Shown here piece after piece: positions 27,682-36,858 of a DNA stretch of 64,000 nt. The stretch is from Paraburkholderia sp. BCC1884 (GTDB lineage Bacteria; Pseudomonadota; Gammaproteobacteria; Burkholderiales; Burkholderiaceae), in NCBI RefSeq assembly GCF_900996225.1, contig NZ_CAAJGL010000068.1:1302001-1366000 (forward strand), in the 5' to 3' direction. Each line of letters opens with the position of its first letter. Position 1 is the stretch's first letter. The notes under the pieces are model-generated. The model worked only from the letters and a program-made list of their open reading frames with translations. It searched no databases and was not told the DNA's origin. The position numbers and the translations under genes are program-made.

Positions 27682-28056
27682 TCAGCTTCCGAAGAAAATA
27701 TCGCAGTAGCTAACCGGCCCGACACAAGTGGACCCCATCGGCATAACGTTAGGCTTGCCCGAGGCGCCGACGTTCTGTGTCACGCCACCGTAGTCTGCCT
27801 GCGAAGCTTGAGGCGCTTGAACTGCCTGCGTCGCTTGCGGGACATCTTGTGCGGCGATTTTCGCTTCCGCTGCCTGGATGCCGGCGGGGTAGGTGGAATC
27901 GTCGCCAGTGGCGGGGCTGTAGCCGGCTTGCTCGACGCGGATCAGATCGGCACGTACTTCAGCGCGTGTCACCGGCGCATTCGATTGCGCGAAGCTGAGA
28001 GCGGGAGCGGCCAATGCACCGGCGGCGAGTGCGAAGCAAACGAGAGCGTTTTTCAT
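27682..28056 (-). CDS. DUF4148 small secreted protein with C-terminal CVGP...FGS motif
   Basis: A 124-residue protein with a signal peptide of about 23 residues (SFAQS) and the DUF4148 core VTRAEVRADLIRVEQAGYSP directly after it. A Gln/Ala-rich middle leads to a C-terminus CVGPVSYCDIFFGS. The last part is shared with the small gene just upstream (28118-28267). Function is unknown. The AAGGAG-like sequence before the ATG at 28056 supports the start. Confidence 0.8.
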   Translation of the reverse strand: MKNALVCFALAAGALAAPALSFAQSNAPVTRAEVRADLIRVEQAGYSPATGDDSTYPAGIQAAEAKIAAQDVPQATQAVQAPQASQADYGGVTQNVGASGKPNVMPMGSTCVGPVSYCDIFFGS

Positions 28057-28117
28057 GATGGGTACTCCTTGAATGAGATGAACTGATCGTTAGATCATAA
28101 GAGGTCGTGCGTCTGTG

Positions 28118-28267
28118 TTAGCTGCCGAAGTACGGCGTGCAGAAACCGGCCGGGCCGACACACTCCTGTGTCTGGGCATGCGCTTTTTCGTGAGTCGCAG
28201 CCTGGGCGATGGAGCCTGCGGTGGCGAGAACGAGCGTCGAAAGGATGAGGAGAAGATTGCGTTTCAT
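28118..28267 (-). CDS. 49-residue secreted peptide sharing the CVGP...FGS C-terminus
   Basis: An ATG at 28267 opens a 49-codon frame ending TAA at 28118-28120. It has a clear signal peptide (MKRNLLLILSTLVLATAGSI then AQA), a short charged spacer (THEKAHAQTQ) and ends ECVGPAGFCTPYFGS. The pattern CVGPxxxCxxxFGS is the same as the end of the DUF4148 protein 61 bp downstream on the same strand, so the two are probably one operon and related by a shared C-terminal module. Mature length is about 26 residues with two Cys. Confidence 0.7.
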   Translation of the reverse strand: MKRNLLLILSTLVLATAGSIAQAATHEKAHAQTQECVGPAGFCTPYFGS

Positions 28268-28636
28268 TTGGATGCCTAAATAAAAGTAAATTTAAACCGC
28301 CTGTCTGGATGATCGGGAACCGTGCCTTCACTTTGCGCGCGGCGCCCCCCGCTATGTGTCGGAACCGGGCAGACAGGTTGTTTCTGTTACTGGCTGCGGC
28401 GTCCGACTGTGTTGCTGTTCATGTAAGGGCTAACAAGACAAGTCGCGGGTTTATTCCCGAAATTTTTTCAGACTCATCACAATCTTTTTCTTACGCTCTT
28501 GTAAATGTCGCGCAAAGCAGGCGGCACACGGGCTCCAGGCGCAAACGGCCGGACGTCGCAGCCCGCGTCGCGGGTCGTAACGTCCGGCCGTTCTATTGAA
28601 ATACTGAAGCGTCGGCGCGAATCGACCCCCAAAATG
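28268..28636. repeat. Gene-free stretch holding a nested inverted repeat (28544-28592)
   Basis: I see no gene in this stretch, which is A/T-rich on its left part and carries the promoter of the leftward small-protein pair. Arms AACGGCCGGACGT (28544-28556) and ACGTCCGGCCGTT (28580-28592) are exact reverse complements enclosing a smaller CCCGC/GCGGG hairpin. It could be a strong structured terminator or a regulatory dyad. Confidence 0.45.
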
Positions 28637-28666
28637 ACACATGCCCGGCGCAAGCCAGGCATGTGT
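28637..28666 (-). terminator. Terminator hairpin downstream of the porin gene
   Basis: Perfect arms ACACATGCC (28637-28645) and GGCATGTGT (28658-28666), about 40 bp past the porin stop. On the minus strand the stem is followed by a short TCATTTT. On the plus strand TTTTCC follows. Confidence 0.6.
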
Positions 28667-28706
28667 TTTCCTACTGGAGGCGTTGCAGTACGCTAAACGC
28701 CGCGCG

Positions 28707-29867
28707 TTAGAACGCGTGGCGCATGCCCACCGTGACCGCCACTTGCGAGTTCGTCGACGACGGCGAGAGCGTATTGATCATCGCGTGCGACAGCACGGAG
28801 TCGGCCGGCGCGCCATGGACGTTCTGATACACGCCTTCCAGATAGAAGTCGGTGCGCTTGCTGATCGCGTAATCGGTCTGCAGCATGGCCGTATTCCAGC
28901 CCGGCGACGAGCCGTTGTACGCGCCACGCGTATACGTGTAGGCGCCCGAGAGCGTCAACGCCGACGTGAGCGCGTACTTGGCGTTCACTTCGTAGTTGTC
29001 GAGGCGCAGCGAGCCCGCCAGCGTACCGGCGGAAGCGTCGTCGGCGCCGAGATAGCTGCCGGTGCCGAATGAGAACACGCCCGATGCATTGTCGATCTGC
29101 GTATGGCTCCAGACGAGGCCGACAGTTGCCGGACCGAACGTATAGTTGCCGCCGAGCGACCAGATCCGCTGACGCTCTGCGACGAAGTTCGCGCTGGTGT
29201 CGGCCGTGGTCACGGCGCCGCCTTCGTTGCCGGCATTGTTGAATTGCAGGTAGCCCGCGGCAAGGTTCAACGGGCCCATCGCGTACGAGAGGCCGAAACC
29301 GTACGAACGGTTATTCGCGAAGTCGCCGGACTTGTTGCTGAACGAGTACATCGTCTCGAACGTCACGCCGCGATACGTCGGGCTGGCGTACTTGACCGAG
29401 TTGTTGATCACGACCGAATTGCCGGCCAGGTTGTCGTTCTCGAACGGGTGGCCGGCCATATTGCCGCCCCACGTGTTGAACTCCGAGGTGAGCGGTCCGA
29501 CCAGGTCGTTCATCGCGTCGAACTGGCGACCGAACGTGACCGTACCGTATTGGTCGCTTTGCAGACCGACCCACGCCTGCGAGCCGAAGCCGTCACCGGA
29601 GAATGCCTGAGCACCGTTGTTCAGCAGGAAACCTTGTTCGAGTTTGAAGACCGCATGCAGGCCGCCGCCCAGGTCTTCCGAACCCTTGAGGCCGAAGACC
29701 GTGTTCTGCGTCGAACTGGTGTTTTCCTGCCAGTTGCTGTGGCCGCCCTGATTATTCGTGTAGACGAGGCCTGCATCGATGAGGCCGTAGAGCGTGACGC
29801 TGCTTTGCGCATGCGCCGAGATCGTGAACGCGCCGAGCAGCGCGGCTGCGATTAAAGACTTTTTCAT
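28707..29867 (-). CDS. General porin (Gram-negative porin, Burkholderia type)
   Basis: A 386-residue outer-membrane trimeric porin. The signal peptide is about 20 residues (AHAQS), and the mature protein starts SSVTLYGLIDAGLVYTNN. It has FGLKGSEDLGGGLHAVFKLE and YGTVTFGRQFD motifs, and ends in the terminal-Phe signature VAVTVGMRHAF. Length and motifs match OpcP/Omp38-type porins. GGAG precedes the ATG. It is monocistronic with a terminator. Confidence 0.93.
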   Translation of the reverse strand: MKKSLIAAALLGAFTISAHAQSSVTLYGLIDAGLVYTNNQGGHSNWQENTSSTQNTVFGLKGSEDLGGGLHAVFKLEQGFLLNNGAQAFSGDGFGSQAWVGLQSDQYGTVTFGRQFDAMNDLVGPLTSEFNTWGGNMAGHPFENDNLAGNSVVINNSVKYASPTYRGVTFETMYSFSNKSGDFANNRSYGFGLSYAMGPLNLAAGYLQFNNAGNEGGAVTTADTSANFVAERQRIWSLGGNYTFGPATVGLVWSHTQIDNASGVFSFGTGSYLGADDASAGTLAGSLRLDNYEVNAKYALTSALTLSGAYTYTRGAYNGSSPGWNTAMLQTDYAISKRTDFYLEGVYQNVHGAPADSVLSHAMINTLSPSSTNSQVAVTVGMRHAF

Positions 29868-30348
29868 ACCGGGTTGGCTCCGTGATCAAGCGGTGATTGA
29901 GGAAATCAATTGCTCTATCCACCAGCGCCATGAACGCACCTGCAAAACGTTCGCGACACGTTGCTGCGAGAATTGCGAAAACAAGAATAATTGTTTTTGT
30001 TTATTGCGCGCGACGTCATTCCATTGCCAATCACCCCTGATGCGCGCCGTGAAATCGGTCACGCCAATCATAGGGTGGTGAAAATAAATGGGGTGTCAAA
30101 AAATACAACAACGTGGCGCTGGCGGAACAGTAAGGGGGCGAAGCTTAGCGCGTTCCGGCGCGGGTTGGCGAGCCTGCGGAGCCGGTTTGGCGGCAAAAAT
30201 GCAAAAGTACAACATAACGCGCAATGCTCGACATCGTTCGCTGCGGATTGTCGAATCATGATGCAGAGACTATGCGCGCTCTGAGGTTATATTGGTGAAA
30301 TGATGTAGAAAGTTAAACGTAATTATTGGAATAAAGGTGCAATACCTG
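29868..30348. other. A/T-rich intergenic region upstream of the porin
   Basis: About 480 bp, markedly A/T-rich around 29960-30110. It should carry the porin promoter and leader on the minus strand and the 3' end of the flavoprotein transcript. Frames of 60-97 codons here look random. I recognise no RNA gene or specific site. Confidence 0.4.
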
Positions 30349-32019
30349 TCAGCCGTCCAATGCCAGATATTGATGGAGAGACTGAATAGCGGCCGCGCCT
30401 TCGCCCACTGCCGCTGCTACGCGCTTCACCGAACCGCTGCGCACATCGCCCACCGCAAAGATACCAGGCCGGCTCGTCTCGAGATAATGCGGAGCGCGTT
30501 CGGAGGGCCATGTGTCGATGGCGTCCTGGCCCGTGAGGACGAAGCCGTTCTTATCGAGCGCTACACAATCGCCGAGCCAGCCGGTGCTGGGTTGCGCACC
30601 GAGAAAGAGAAACACGTGGCGGATCGGCTTCTCTTCTATATGCCCCTCGTTGTCCCATTTGATCGATTCCAGATGCGCATCGCCATTCAATTCGACGATC
30701 TGCGTGCGTAAATGCAGCGTGATGTTTTCGGCCGCTTCGATACGCCGGATCAGATAGCTGGACATGCTGGCGGCGAGTCCTTCGCCGCGAATCACGATAT
30801 GTACATGGCGCGCCAGTCCCGAGAGAAACACGGCCGCCTGGCCCGCTGAATTGCCGCCGCCCACGATGACCAATTCCTGATTGGTACAGAACGCGGCTTC
30901 CATGAAAGTGGCGCTGTAATAGATGCCGCGTCCCTGGAAGTGTTCGAGTCGGGGCAGCAGCGGTTTGCGATAACGCGCGCCGGTAGCGATCACGACGGCG
31001 CGCGCATACACGTGCTCGTCATAGTTGAGGCGGATATGAAACGGCGGCGCATTCTGGCAATCGATACTCAGCGCTTCGATCGGCACGCCCACCTCCGCAC
31101 CGAATTTCCGGCATTGCGACAGGCCGCGTCCGGCCAGCGCCTGACCGGAAATGCCGGTGGGAAAGCCGAAATAGTTTTCGATCTTCGAACTGGTGCCTGC
31201 CTGACCGCCCGGCGCCTTGGTGTCGAGCACGGCGACCCGCAAGCCTTCCGAGGCGGCATACACGGCGGCGGCGAGGCCTCCCGGTCCCGCGCCGACCACG
31301 ACCACGTCGAAGCGCTCGCCATTGAGCCGGTCGGGACTCAGGCCGATCGCGTCGGCCACTGCACGGTGAGTCGGTTGCTTGAGCACATTGCCCTGGAACG
31401 TGATGACCACGGGCAGATCGGCTTCCGTCGCGCCATAGCGCTCGAGCAATGCGGGCGCTTCCTCGTGGTCGACGATATCGAAGTACGCCGATGGCTGGGC
31501 ATTGCGACTCAGGAAGTGCCGCAAAGCGAGCGTGGCAAAAGACGCCGAGCTGCCGATCACCACCAGACCGCCGAGCTGATCGTGAATGAAGGCGACGCGT
31601 CTCAAGATAAACGCGCGCATGATCGTCTCACTCAGTTCGGCCTCGGCGACCACGAGTGCGCGCAGCGATTCTTCGTCGATGGCAATCACTTCCGCATCGG
31701 ACGTGACACGCGCGCTCGCGACGGCCGCGCGTCCGGCCAGCGTGCCGACCTCGCCTGAGAAACTGCCCGGGCCATGCACGCCCAGCACGTGATGTGTCTC
31801 GCCCGAACCGCGCGACGTTTCGATCGTGCCGGAGACGATGGCGAACATGGGAATGTGGCGGTCGCCTTCGGAGAACAGTACGTCGCCGACACTGACTTTG
31901 CGGCGCTCGCCGTAGCGCTCCAATAGCGCGAACTGCTTTTCGCTCAGCCTGGGAAAAACCTGATGATGACGACTACCGCCTGGTATCAACTCTTCGAATT
32001 TGCCTGAAGACTTACTCAT
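30349..32019 (-). CDS. Cyclic nucleotide-binding domain / thioredoxin reductase-like fusion flavoprotein
   Basis: A 556-residue fusion. A cNMP-binding (CRP-like sensor) domain covers about residues 20-140 (GDVLFSEGDRHIPMFAIVSG). A thioredoxin/glutaredoxin-like segment (about 150-235) follows, then an FAD/NADPH oxidoreductase domain of the thioredoxin reductase fold: FAD motif VVVGAGPGGLAAA, nucleotide motif VIVGGGNSAGQAA, C-terminal FAVGDVRSGSVKR. The TrxR CxxC is missing: the equivalent region reads YYSATFMEAAFC. It therefore cannot work as a classical TrxR. Similar fusions are common in proteobacteria. The start at ATG 32019 (MSKSSGK) is preferred over 32046. A phosphatase gene lies upstream on the same strand. 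Confidence 0.85.
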   Translation of the reverse strand: MSKSSGKFEELIPGGSRHHQVFPRLSEKQFALLERYGERRKVSVGDVLFSEGDRHIPMFAIVSGTIETSRGSGETHHVLGVHGPGSFSGEVGTLAGRAAVASARVTSDAEVIAIDEESLRALVVAEAELSETIMRAFILRRVAFIHDQLGGLVVIGSSASFATLALRHFLSRNAQPSAYFDIVDHEEAPALLERYGATEADLPVVITFQGNVLKQPTHRAVADAIGLSPDRLNGERFDVVVVGAGPGGLAAAVYAASEGLRVAVLDTKAPGGQAGTSSKIENYFGFPTGISGQALAGRGLSQCRKFGAEVGVPIEALSIDCQNAPPFHIRLNYDEHVYARAVVIATGARYRKPLLPRLEHFQGRGIYYSATFMEAAFCTNQELVIVGGGNSAGQAAVFLSGLARHVHIVIRGEGLAASMSSYLIRRIEAAENITLHLRTQIVELNGDAHLESIKWDNEGHIEEKPIRHVFLFLGAQPSTGWLGDCVALDKNGFVLTGQDAIDTWPSERAPHYLETSRPGIFAVGDVRSGSVKRVAAAVGEGAAAIQSLHQYLALDG

Positions 32020-32097
32020 TAGAACGTTCCGCACGGGTGAGCGCACGGGCGGCCCAGCCGAGTCAGCTGCCGGATAGGGGGTGCCGCGTGGCGCGAA

Positions 32098-32967
32098 TCA
32101 GGAAGACTGCAAACTGGATGATCCGCCCAGATTGTGCGCCTCAGTTCCCTTGTCCGTAAAGTAAGCGGGCGCCGGCTTGGCCGCGGCCTTGCGATTGAGC
32201 AGCATGGGTATCTCGTCGAGGCGCAGAAGCGTGAGATTGCCGCCGTACACCAGACCGGTGTCGACGTTGATGACATTGCCGCGAATCAGCATCTTCGTCG
32301 TCGGCGTATGGCCGACGATCACCGCGGCCACGCCTTCAACGTGTCTGGTTGGCTCACGCAGGCCCGACGTGAGCCGGCGCAGCAGGTGCGCGGCCGTGCG
32401 GCGTAGCGAGAACGCGCTGCCGGTCCGGCGCGTTTTCCAGCGCGAGCGATCCCACATGACCTTGCGGCGAATCCGGCCGTCGCGGTTTTCCTGCTCGAGC
32501 GCCTGCATCGTTTCGCCCCACGAGGGCAGCGGCACGTTGGCGTGCACGATGCCGACCAGACCGTCGTCGGTTTCGATTTCGATCGCGTAGGGCAGCGCCG
32601 CCATGTAGGCGACGATATCGTCCAGGCGCGTTTCGTCGTCCGCCAGTTCCAGCGCCCACTCGCCGCCGTTACATCGAACCGAGGCGTCCTTGCCGCCATG
32701 AAGGTGCCAGCGCACGATCACGTCTTCGTGATTGCCGCGCACCGATTGAATGTCATAGCGGCGCACCATCTCGAGCACCGACGACGATTCCGAACCCCGG
32801 TCCACCAGGTCGCCGACCGAAAACAGCCGGTCGCGAGCCGGGTCGTAGTGCCGTGCATCCAGTTCGCGGCGAAGCTGCTCGAAACATCCGTGCAGATCGC
32901 CTACGACGAAGTCGCGACCGGACGTATTCTTTTTATAGCGTCGGACAGGTAAAAAAGTGGGCTGCAT
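32098..32967 (-). CDS. Serine/threonine protein phosphatase (PphA-like metallophosphatase)
   Basis: A 289-residue PPP-family phosphatase with the metal-binding motifs GDLHG, GDLVDRG and GNHE in order, a later His in IVHAN, and VGHTPT near the C-terminus. It probably dephosphorylates Ser/Thr or Tyr phosphoproteins or small phosphate esters in the cytoplasm. The ATG at 32967 has AGGCGG upstream, while the extra N-terminal frame to 33162 lacks homology. It may share a transcript with the flavoprotein, 78 bp downstream. Confidence 0.85.
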   Translation of the reverse strand: MQPTFLPVRRYKKNTSGRDFVVGDLHGCFEQLRRELDARHYDPARDRLFSVGDLVDRGSESSSVLEMVRRYDIQSVRGNHEDVIVRWHLHGGKDASVRCNGGEWALELADDETRLDDIVAYMAALPYAIEIETDDGLVGIVHANVPLPSWGETMQALEQENRDGRIRRKVMWDRSRWKTRRTGSAFSLRRTAAHLLRRLTSGLREPTRHVEGVAAVIVGHTPTTKMLIRGNVINVDTGLVYGGNLTLLRLDEIPMLLNRKAAAKPAPAYFTDKGTEAHNLGGSSSLQSS

Positions 32968-33019
32968 GCATGGACCGCCTGGAAGGTTGACGTGAGACGG
33001 CGAAAGACTTCTGAATGAT

Positions 33020-33286
33020 TCAGTGGCGCAATTCGTGTAATGCCAGTGTCGACTGCCAATTAGCCCATTGCAGTAGTGATTTGTAACGAGGTGTATTCGC
33101 CGTAAAGGCATAACGATTCGCCGGTCCGGCTGCCGGGAATGCATCGTTGCCTGCGCAGCCATGCGGCATATAGGCGGAATCGTCGGATGGCTTCAGCCAG
33201 CCTTGGAACGGTCTCTTACCCACGGTTACAAGTGACACGAATGGCCGGCCGTCGCCGGACTGCAGTTCGCTGACGACGCAATTCAT
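33020..33286 (-). CDS. Possible small hypothetical protein (88 residues)
   Basis: An ATG at 33286 opens an 88-codon frame with a balanced, protein-like composition (MNCVVSELQSGDG, VTVGKRPFQGWLKPSDDSAYMPHG) and no repeats. There is no strong ribosome binding site. It lies in an otherwise gene-free 447-bp stretch, whose A/T-rich part at about 33287-33350 looks like a promoter region. I do not recognise a family. Confidence 0.4.
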   Translation of the reverse strand: MNCVVSELQSGDGRPFVSLVTVGKRPFQGWLKPSDDSAYMPHGCAGNDAFPAAGPANRYAFTANTPRYKSLLQWANWQSTLALHELRH

Positions 33287-33414
33287 CCGGAAATAAAAAA
33301 ATCGAAAAAAATAGCCGAATAATAGGAATTAAATAAATCATTGATATGGTTCGGCCTATCTATTCAGGCTGAACGAAATATGTTTAGCGCATTGCGGTTC
33401 GAGGGGTATGACGT

Positions 33415-35331
33415 ATGGTCAAGAAGATAATCCATGTCGCATGGATCGGTGCATTGCTCGCGATGCTATCCCCGGCGTGTCAGGCGCAATACACCACGGA
33501 CTGGCTCGGCAATACCTTCGGCACCCTGGCTGCTCACGTAGGCAACGCCGCGCGCTCGCTCTGGGTCGCGCCCGAAGGCGTGATCTACACGGCGTCACTG
33601 TGGGATGAAAACGAGGGCGGCGTCGCGATCTATCAGAACGGCCAGAGCATCGGCTCGATCGGCACCCATGCGGATTTCCAGGGCAGTGCGATCACCGGTA
33701 ACGCCACCTCGATCTTCGCGGCCTTGCAATACAACACGAGCTTCGGCAGTGGCTCGGTCGGGCGTTACAACCGGGCCGCGCAGACGCGCGACCTGGTGAT
33801 TCCCGTCAGCACCTGGACGGGCATCCCGCACGCCGACGTCATCACCGGTCTGGCGACAGCGGGCTCGCTGCTCTATGCGAGCGATTTCTACGGCAATCGC
33901 GTGCGCGTGTTCACCACCGACGGCGTCTGGCAGCAGGACATCACGGTCGCGAGCCCCGGCGCGCTTGCACTCGACAGCGCGGGCAATCTCTGGGTGGCCC
34001 AGCAAAGCGCCGGCACGGTCGCCGAATTCAGCCCGGGCGGCGCGTCGCTGAACACGATCCAGATGTCCAGTGCCGCGCGGCCGTCCGCGTTGTATTTCGA
34101 CGGATCGTCCGGGCAATTGATGGTCGGCGACGAAGGTCCCGACATGAACATCAAGGTCTATAACCTGGCCGGTGCGCCGACACTCGCCGGCACTTTCGGC
34201 ATTCAGGGCGGCTATCTCGACACCACCACCGGCATCAAGGGGCAGGTGGGCGACAAGCGCTTTACCCGCGTCGCCGGGATCGGCAAAGATGCGGCCGGCA
34301 ACCTGTACGTGCTCAACAATCCGTGGGGCGGCAGCTGGGATCTCGGCCGCAACGGCGCGACCGATCTTCACGCCTACGACGCAGCCGGCAACCTGCAATG
34401 GAAATTGCAGGCCCTCAACTTCGAAGCGGTTGGCGCGCCCGACCCGGTGACCGACGCCGCGTACTTCTACAGCGGCGCGCACATCTACACCGGCACGGCG
34501 GGCGGCACATTCGTCGCGAACACGGTCGATCCGTTCACCTACCCGAACGATCCGCGCCTGAACATGAACGACACGCAGCGCGACGAGCACTTCGGCCAAC
34601 TCGTCAGCGTAGGCGGCAACCGCATTCTCGTCGCCTCGGGGCAGAATCCGAGCATCTTCTACTTCTTCCATTTCAACCCGGCGAGCGGCTACATCGCGAT
34701 ACCCGATGGGTCGCTTCCAGGCACCGCGTTCAATACGGATCGCCAGGTGACCGCCGGGTTCTGCATCGACAGCCGGGGCGACGTGTGGGCGGGGCTGGAC
34801 CGCACCAATCACATCTATCACTATCCGTTCGCGGGCTTCGACGGTAATGGCAAGCCGAGCTGGGGCGCGGCCATCACGATCTCCATTCCGCTGAGTATCC
34901 GGCCGCTCACGCGCATCATCTATCTTGCAGAGAGCGACACGATGATTCTCGTGCAGGGCATTGCCGGCAGCACGGACTGGACCGCCATGCAGTCCCGAAT
35001 CGAGGTGTATCACGGCTGGAGCGCGGGCAACACCACGCGGCCCGATCCGGTGATCAACCTCACCAGTGCCAATCCGAAGTCGATCGCGGCGGCCGGCAAT
35101 TATCTGTTCGTCGGCTACGTGCACACCGTGCCGAATATCGACGCCTTCAATCTCACCACCGGCAACCTCGATACGACGCTGATCAACTCGAGTCCCGCAA
35201 CCGTGGATGTGGGCAACGACGTCGATTCGATGTACGGACTGCGGGCCTACCTCAGAGCGGCGGGTGAGTACGTGGTCACGAAAGACAACTACAACGGTAC
35301 GAGCATGGTGGTGTATCGCTGGACGCCGTGA
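33415..35331 (+). CDS. Secreted beta-propeller (NHL-like) protein
   Basis: A 638-residue exported protein. The signal peptide is about 24 residues (ACQAQ). The mature part has repeated blade-like segments such as ALALDSAGNLWVAQQ, AGIGKDAAGNLYVLNN, FCIDSRGDVWAGLD and SIAAAGNYLFVGYV, the pattern of NHL/six-bladed propellers. No catalytic motif is obvious. GAGGGG at the right spacing supports ATG 33415 over the nearby ATG at 33408. It appears monocistronic. Function is unknown; a carbohydrate- or protein-binding role is possible. Confidence 0.7.
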   Translation: MVKKIIHVAWIGALLAMLSPACQAQYTTDWLGNTFGTLAAHVGNAARSLWVAPEGVIYTASLWDENEGGVAIYQNGQSIGSIGTHADFQGSAITGNATSIFAALQYNTSFGSGSVGRYNRAAQTRDLVIPVSTWTGIPHADVITGLATAGSLLYASDFYGNRVRVFTTDGVWQQDITVASPGALALDSAGNLWVAQQSAGTVAEFSPGGASLNTIQMSSAARPSALYFDGSSGQLMVGDEGPDMNIKVYNLAGAPTLAGTFGIQGGYLDTTTGIKGQVGDKRFTRVAGIGKDAAGNLYVLNNPWGGSWDLGRNGATDLHAYDAAGNLQWKLQALNFEAVGAPDPVTDAAYFYSGAHIYTGTAGGTFVANTVDPFTYPNDPRLNMNDTQRDEHFGQLVSVGGNRILVASGQNPSIFYFFHFNPASGYIAIPDGSLPGTAFNTDRQVTAGFCIDSRGDVWAGLDRTNHIYHYPFAGFDGNGKPSWGAAITISIPLSIRPLTRIIYLAESDTMILVQGIAGSTDWTAMQSRIEVYHGWSAGNTTRPDPVINLTSANPKSIAAAGNYLFVGYVHTVPNIDAFNLTTGNLDTTLINSSPATVDVGNDVDSMYGLRAYLRAAGEYVVTKDNYNGTSMVVYRWTP

Positions 35332-35418
35332 CGGTGAAAACCTCGGAAGAGGCGCGGGAGGCTATCGGCTAAGATACGGCCCGCGACGCAATTTTCCGAA
35401 CCGAAGGAGTGTTTTTCA

Positions 35419-35751
35419 ATGATTCAACCGAGCAGCGTTTTCAAGGACAACCTCGCGCAACTGCCCGCCATCGACGCAATTTCGCGTATCGATCTGGTCG
35501 ACGCTCAGGGCGCCGTGGTGGCAAGCATCGAGAACAAGCCGGGCAAGCAGGGCTCCCTCGCGGTGTACAACTATTTGCAGAAGACCTTCGGCACGCTGGA
35601 CGCCCAGGCGGCCGGGCATGGCCTCGCGGTGTTTGCCGAACATACGGTCGACGCACGCAATCGTCCGGGCGCCCACCCGAACGTCGATCACCTGCTCGCG
35701 ATCGTGGCGGGTGGCGAAGCGCTGCGTATCGACGTGGTGGCCGCAAGCTAA
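35419..35751 (+). CDS. DUF2322 family protein
   Basis: A 110-residue cytoplasmic protein. Strings FKDNLAQLPAIDAISRIDL, IENKPGKQGSLAVYNYL, FAEHTVDARNRPGAHPNVDHLL match the DUF2322 family as I recall it. AAGGAG precedes the ATG. Function of the family is not known. It converges on a LysR gene 63 bp away. Confidence 0.8.
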   Translation: MIQPSSVFKDNLAQLPAIDAISRIDLVDAQGAVVASIENKPGKQGSLAVYNYLQKTFGTLDAQAAGHGLAVFAEHTVDARNRPGAHPNVDHLLAIVAGGEALRIDVVAAS

Positions 35752-35814
35752 CTGCCAGCCAACGAGTGTGTGCGAGTCGAACGGCAGTAGGCGAAGCCGT
35801 TCGACGACGCCAGC

Positions 35815-36723
35815 CTAGAACGCGTCCCAAACTGGCTCGTCGCCAAATGCGGCGGCGAGATAGTCGATGAAATGCCGCACTTTCGACGGCACATAACGCG
35901 CCGACGAAAAAACCGCGTGGATGGCCAGTTCGGGTGCCTTGAAGCGCGGCAACAACGCGACGAGGCGTCCCGCCTTGATGTCCTCGCCGAACACGAAAGT
36001 CGGCCCGTAAGCCACCCCCATTCCCGCGAGCGCCGCTACGCTCAGCATCTGCATGTTATTCGCGCGCAAGCGCAACGGCCCCTCGATCACATGCTGGCGG
36101 CCGTCCTCGTCCAGCAGGCTCCACGCACCCGCCGTTACGGCTTCACTGAACGCGAGACGCGGCGTGTTCTGCAAATCGTCAGGGCTTGTCGGTGTGCCTT
36201 CGCGCGCAAGGAAATCCGCTGACGCGCACAGCACCATCCGGCACGGCGCGAGCCGCCTTGCGACCAGTTGCGAATCGGGCAGGCGGCCGATGCGAATCGC
36301 CACGTCGATGGCATCGCTTTGCAGGTCGACATAACGATCGTCGAGCGAGATGTCGATATCGACGTGCGGATGATCCGCCAGGTAGCGCGTCACGACATCG
36401 CCCAGATGCAATTCGCCGAACGTGACCGGCGCGGCGACCCGCAAAGTACCGCGCGCGAGTCGCTGGGCGTCGCTCGCTTCGCGGTTGGCGTCGTCGAATT
36501 CTTCGAGAATGTGCTTGCAGCGGACGTAATAGGCGCGGCCCGCGTCCGTCAGGCTGAGGCTGCGCGTGCTCCGCTGCAGCAGGCGGACGTTGAGTTCCGC
36601 TTCGAGCTGGCTCAGATACTTGCCGGCCATCGATGCCGACAGGTCGAAGCGCCGTCCAGCGGCGGCGAGGCTGCCTTCCTCTACGGCGGCGACGAACACG
36701 GCAATGCTGGCGAATCGGTCCAC
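35815..36723 (-). CDS. LysR family transcriptional regulator
   Basis: A 302-residue LysR regulator. The HTH covers about residues 1-60 (AAAGRRFDLSASMAGKYLSQLEAEL) and the effector domain about 90-290. The start is GTG at 36723 with GGAGGCGCA directly in front. It is divergent from an alpha/beta hydrolase gene (gap 135 bp), which is the probable target. The HTH sequence is of the subgroup often paired with oxidoreductase or hydrolase genes. Confidence 0.9.
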   Translation of the reverse strand: MDRFASIAVFVAAVEEGSLAAAGRRFDLSASMAGKYLSQLEAELNVRLLQRSTRSLSLTDAGRAYYVRCKHILEEFDDANREASDAQRLARGTLRVAAPVTFGELHLGDVVTRYLADHPHVDIDISLDDRYVDLQSDAIDVAIRIGRLPDSQLVARRLAPCRMVLCASADFLAREGTPTSPDDLQNTPRLAFSEAVTAGAWSLLDEDGRQHVIEGPLRLRANNMQMLSVAALAGMGVAYGPTFVFGEDIKAGRLVALLPRFKAPELAIHAVFSSARYVPSKVRHFIDYLAAAFGDEPVWDAF

Positions 36724-36858
36724 TGCGCCTCCAGTCGATAATACGGAGATTGGGTGTTGATAGAAAAGACGGGATTATCGCCTGAAGAGATCGAATCTAC
36801 CATTGTCTTCATGATCCGGTTACGGACAGCAAACCCTCACTACGAATGGAGCCAGCAG

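Noticed and set aside
27571..28086. A 171-codon rightward frame over the DUF4148 gene
   Set aside because: It is antisense to a gene with signal peptide and DUF4148 core, and it begins inside the terminator hairpin.
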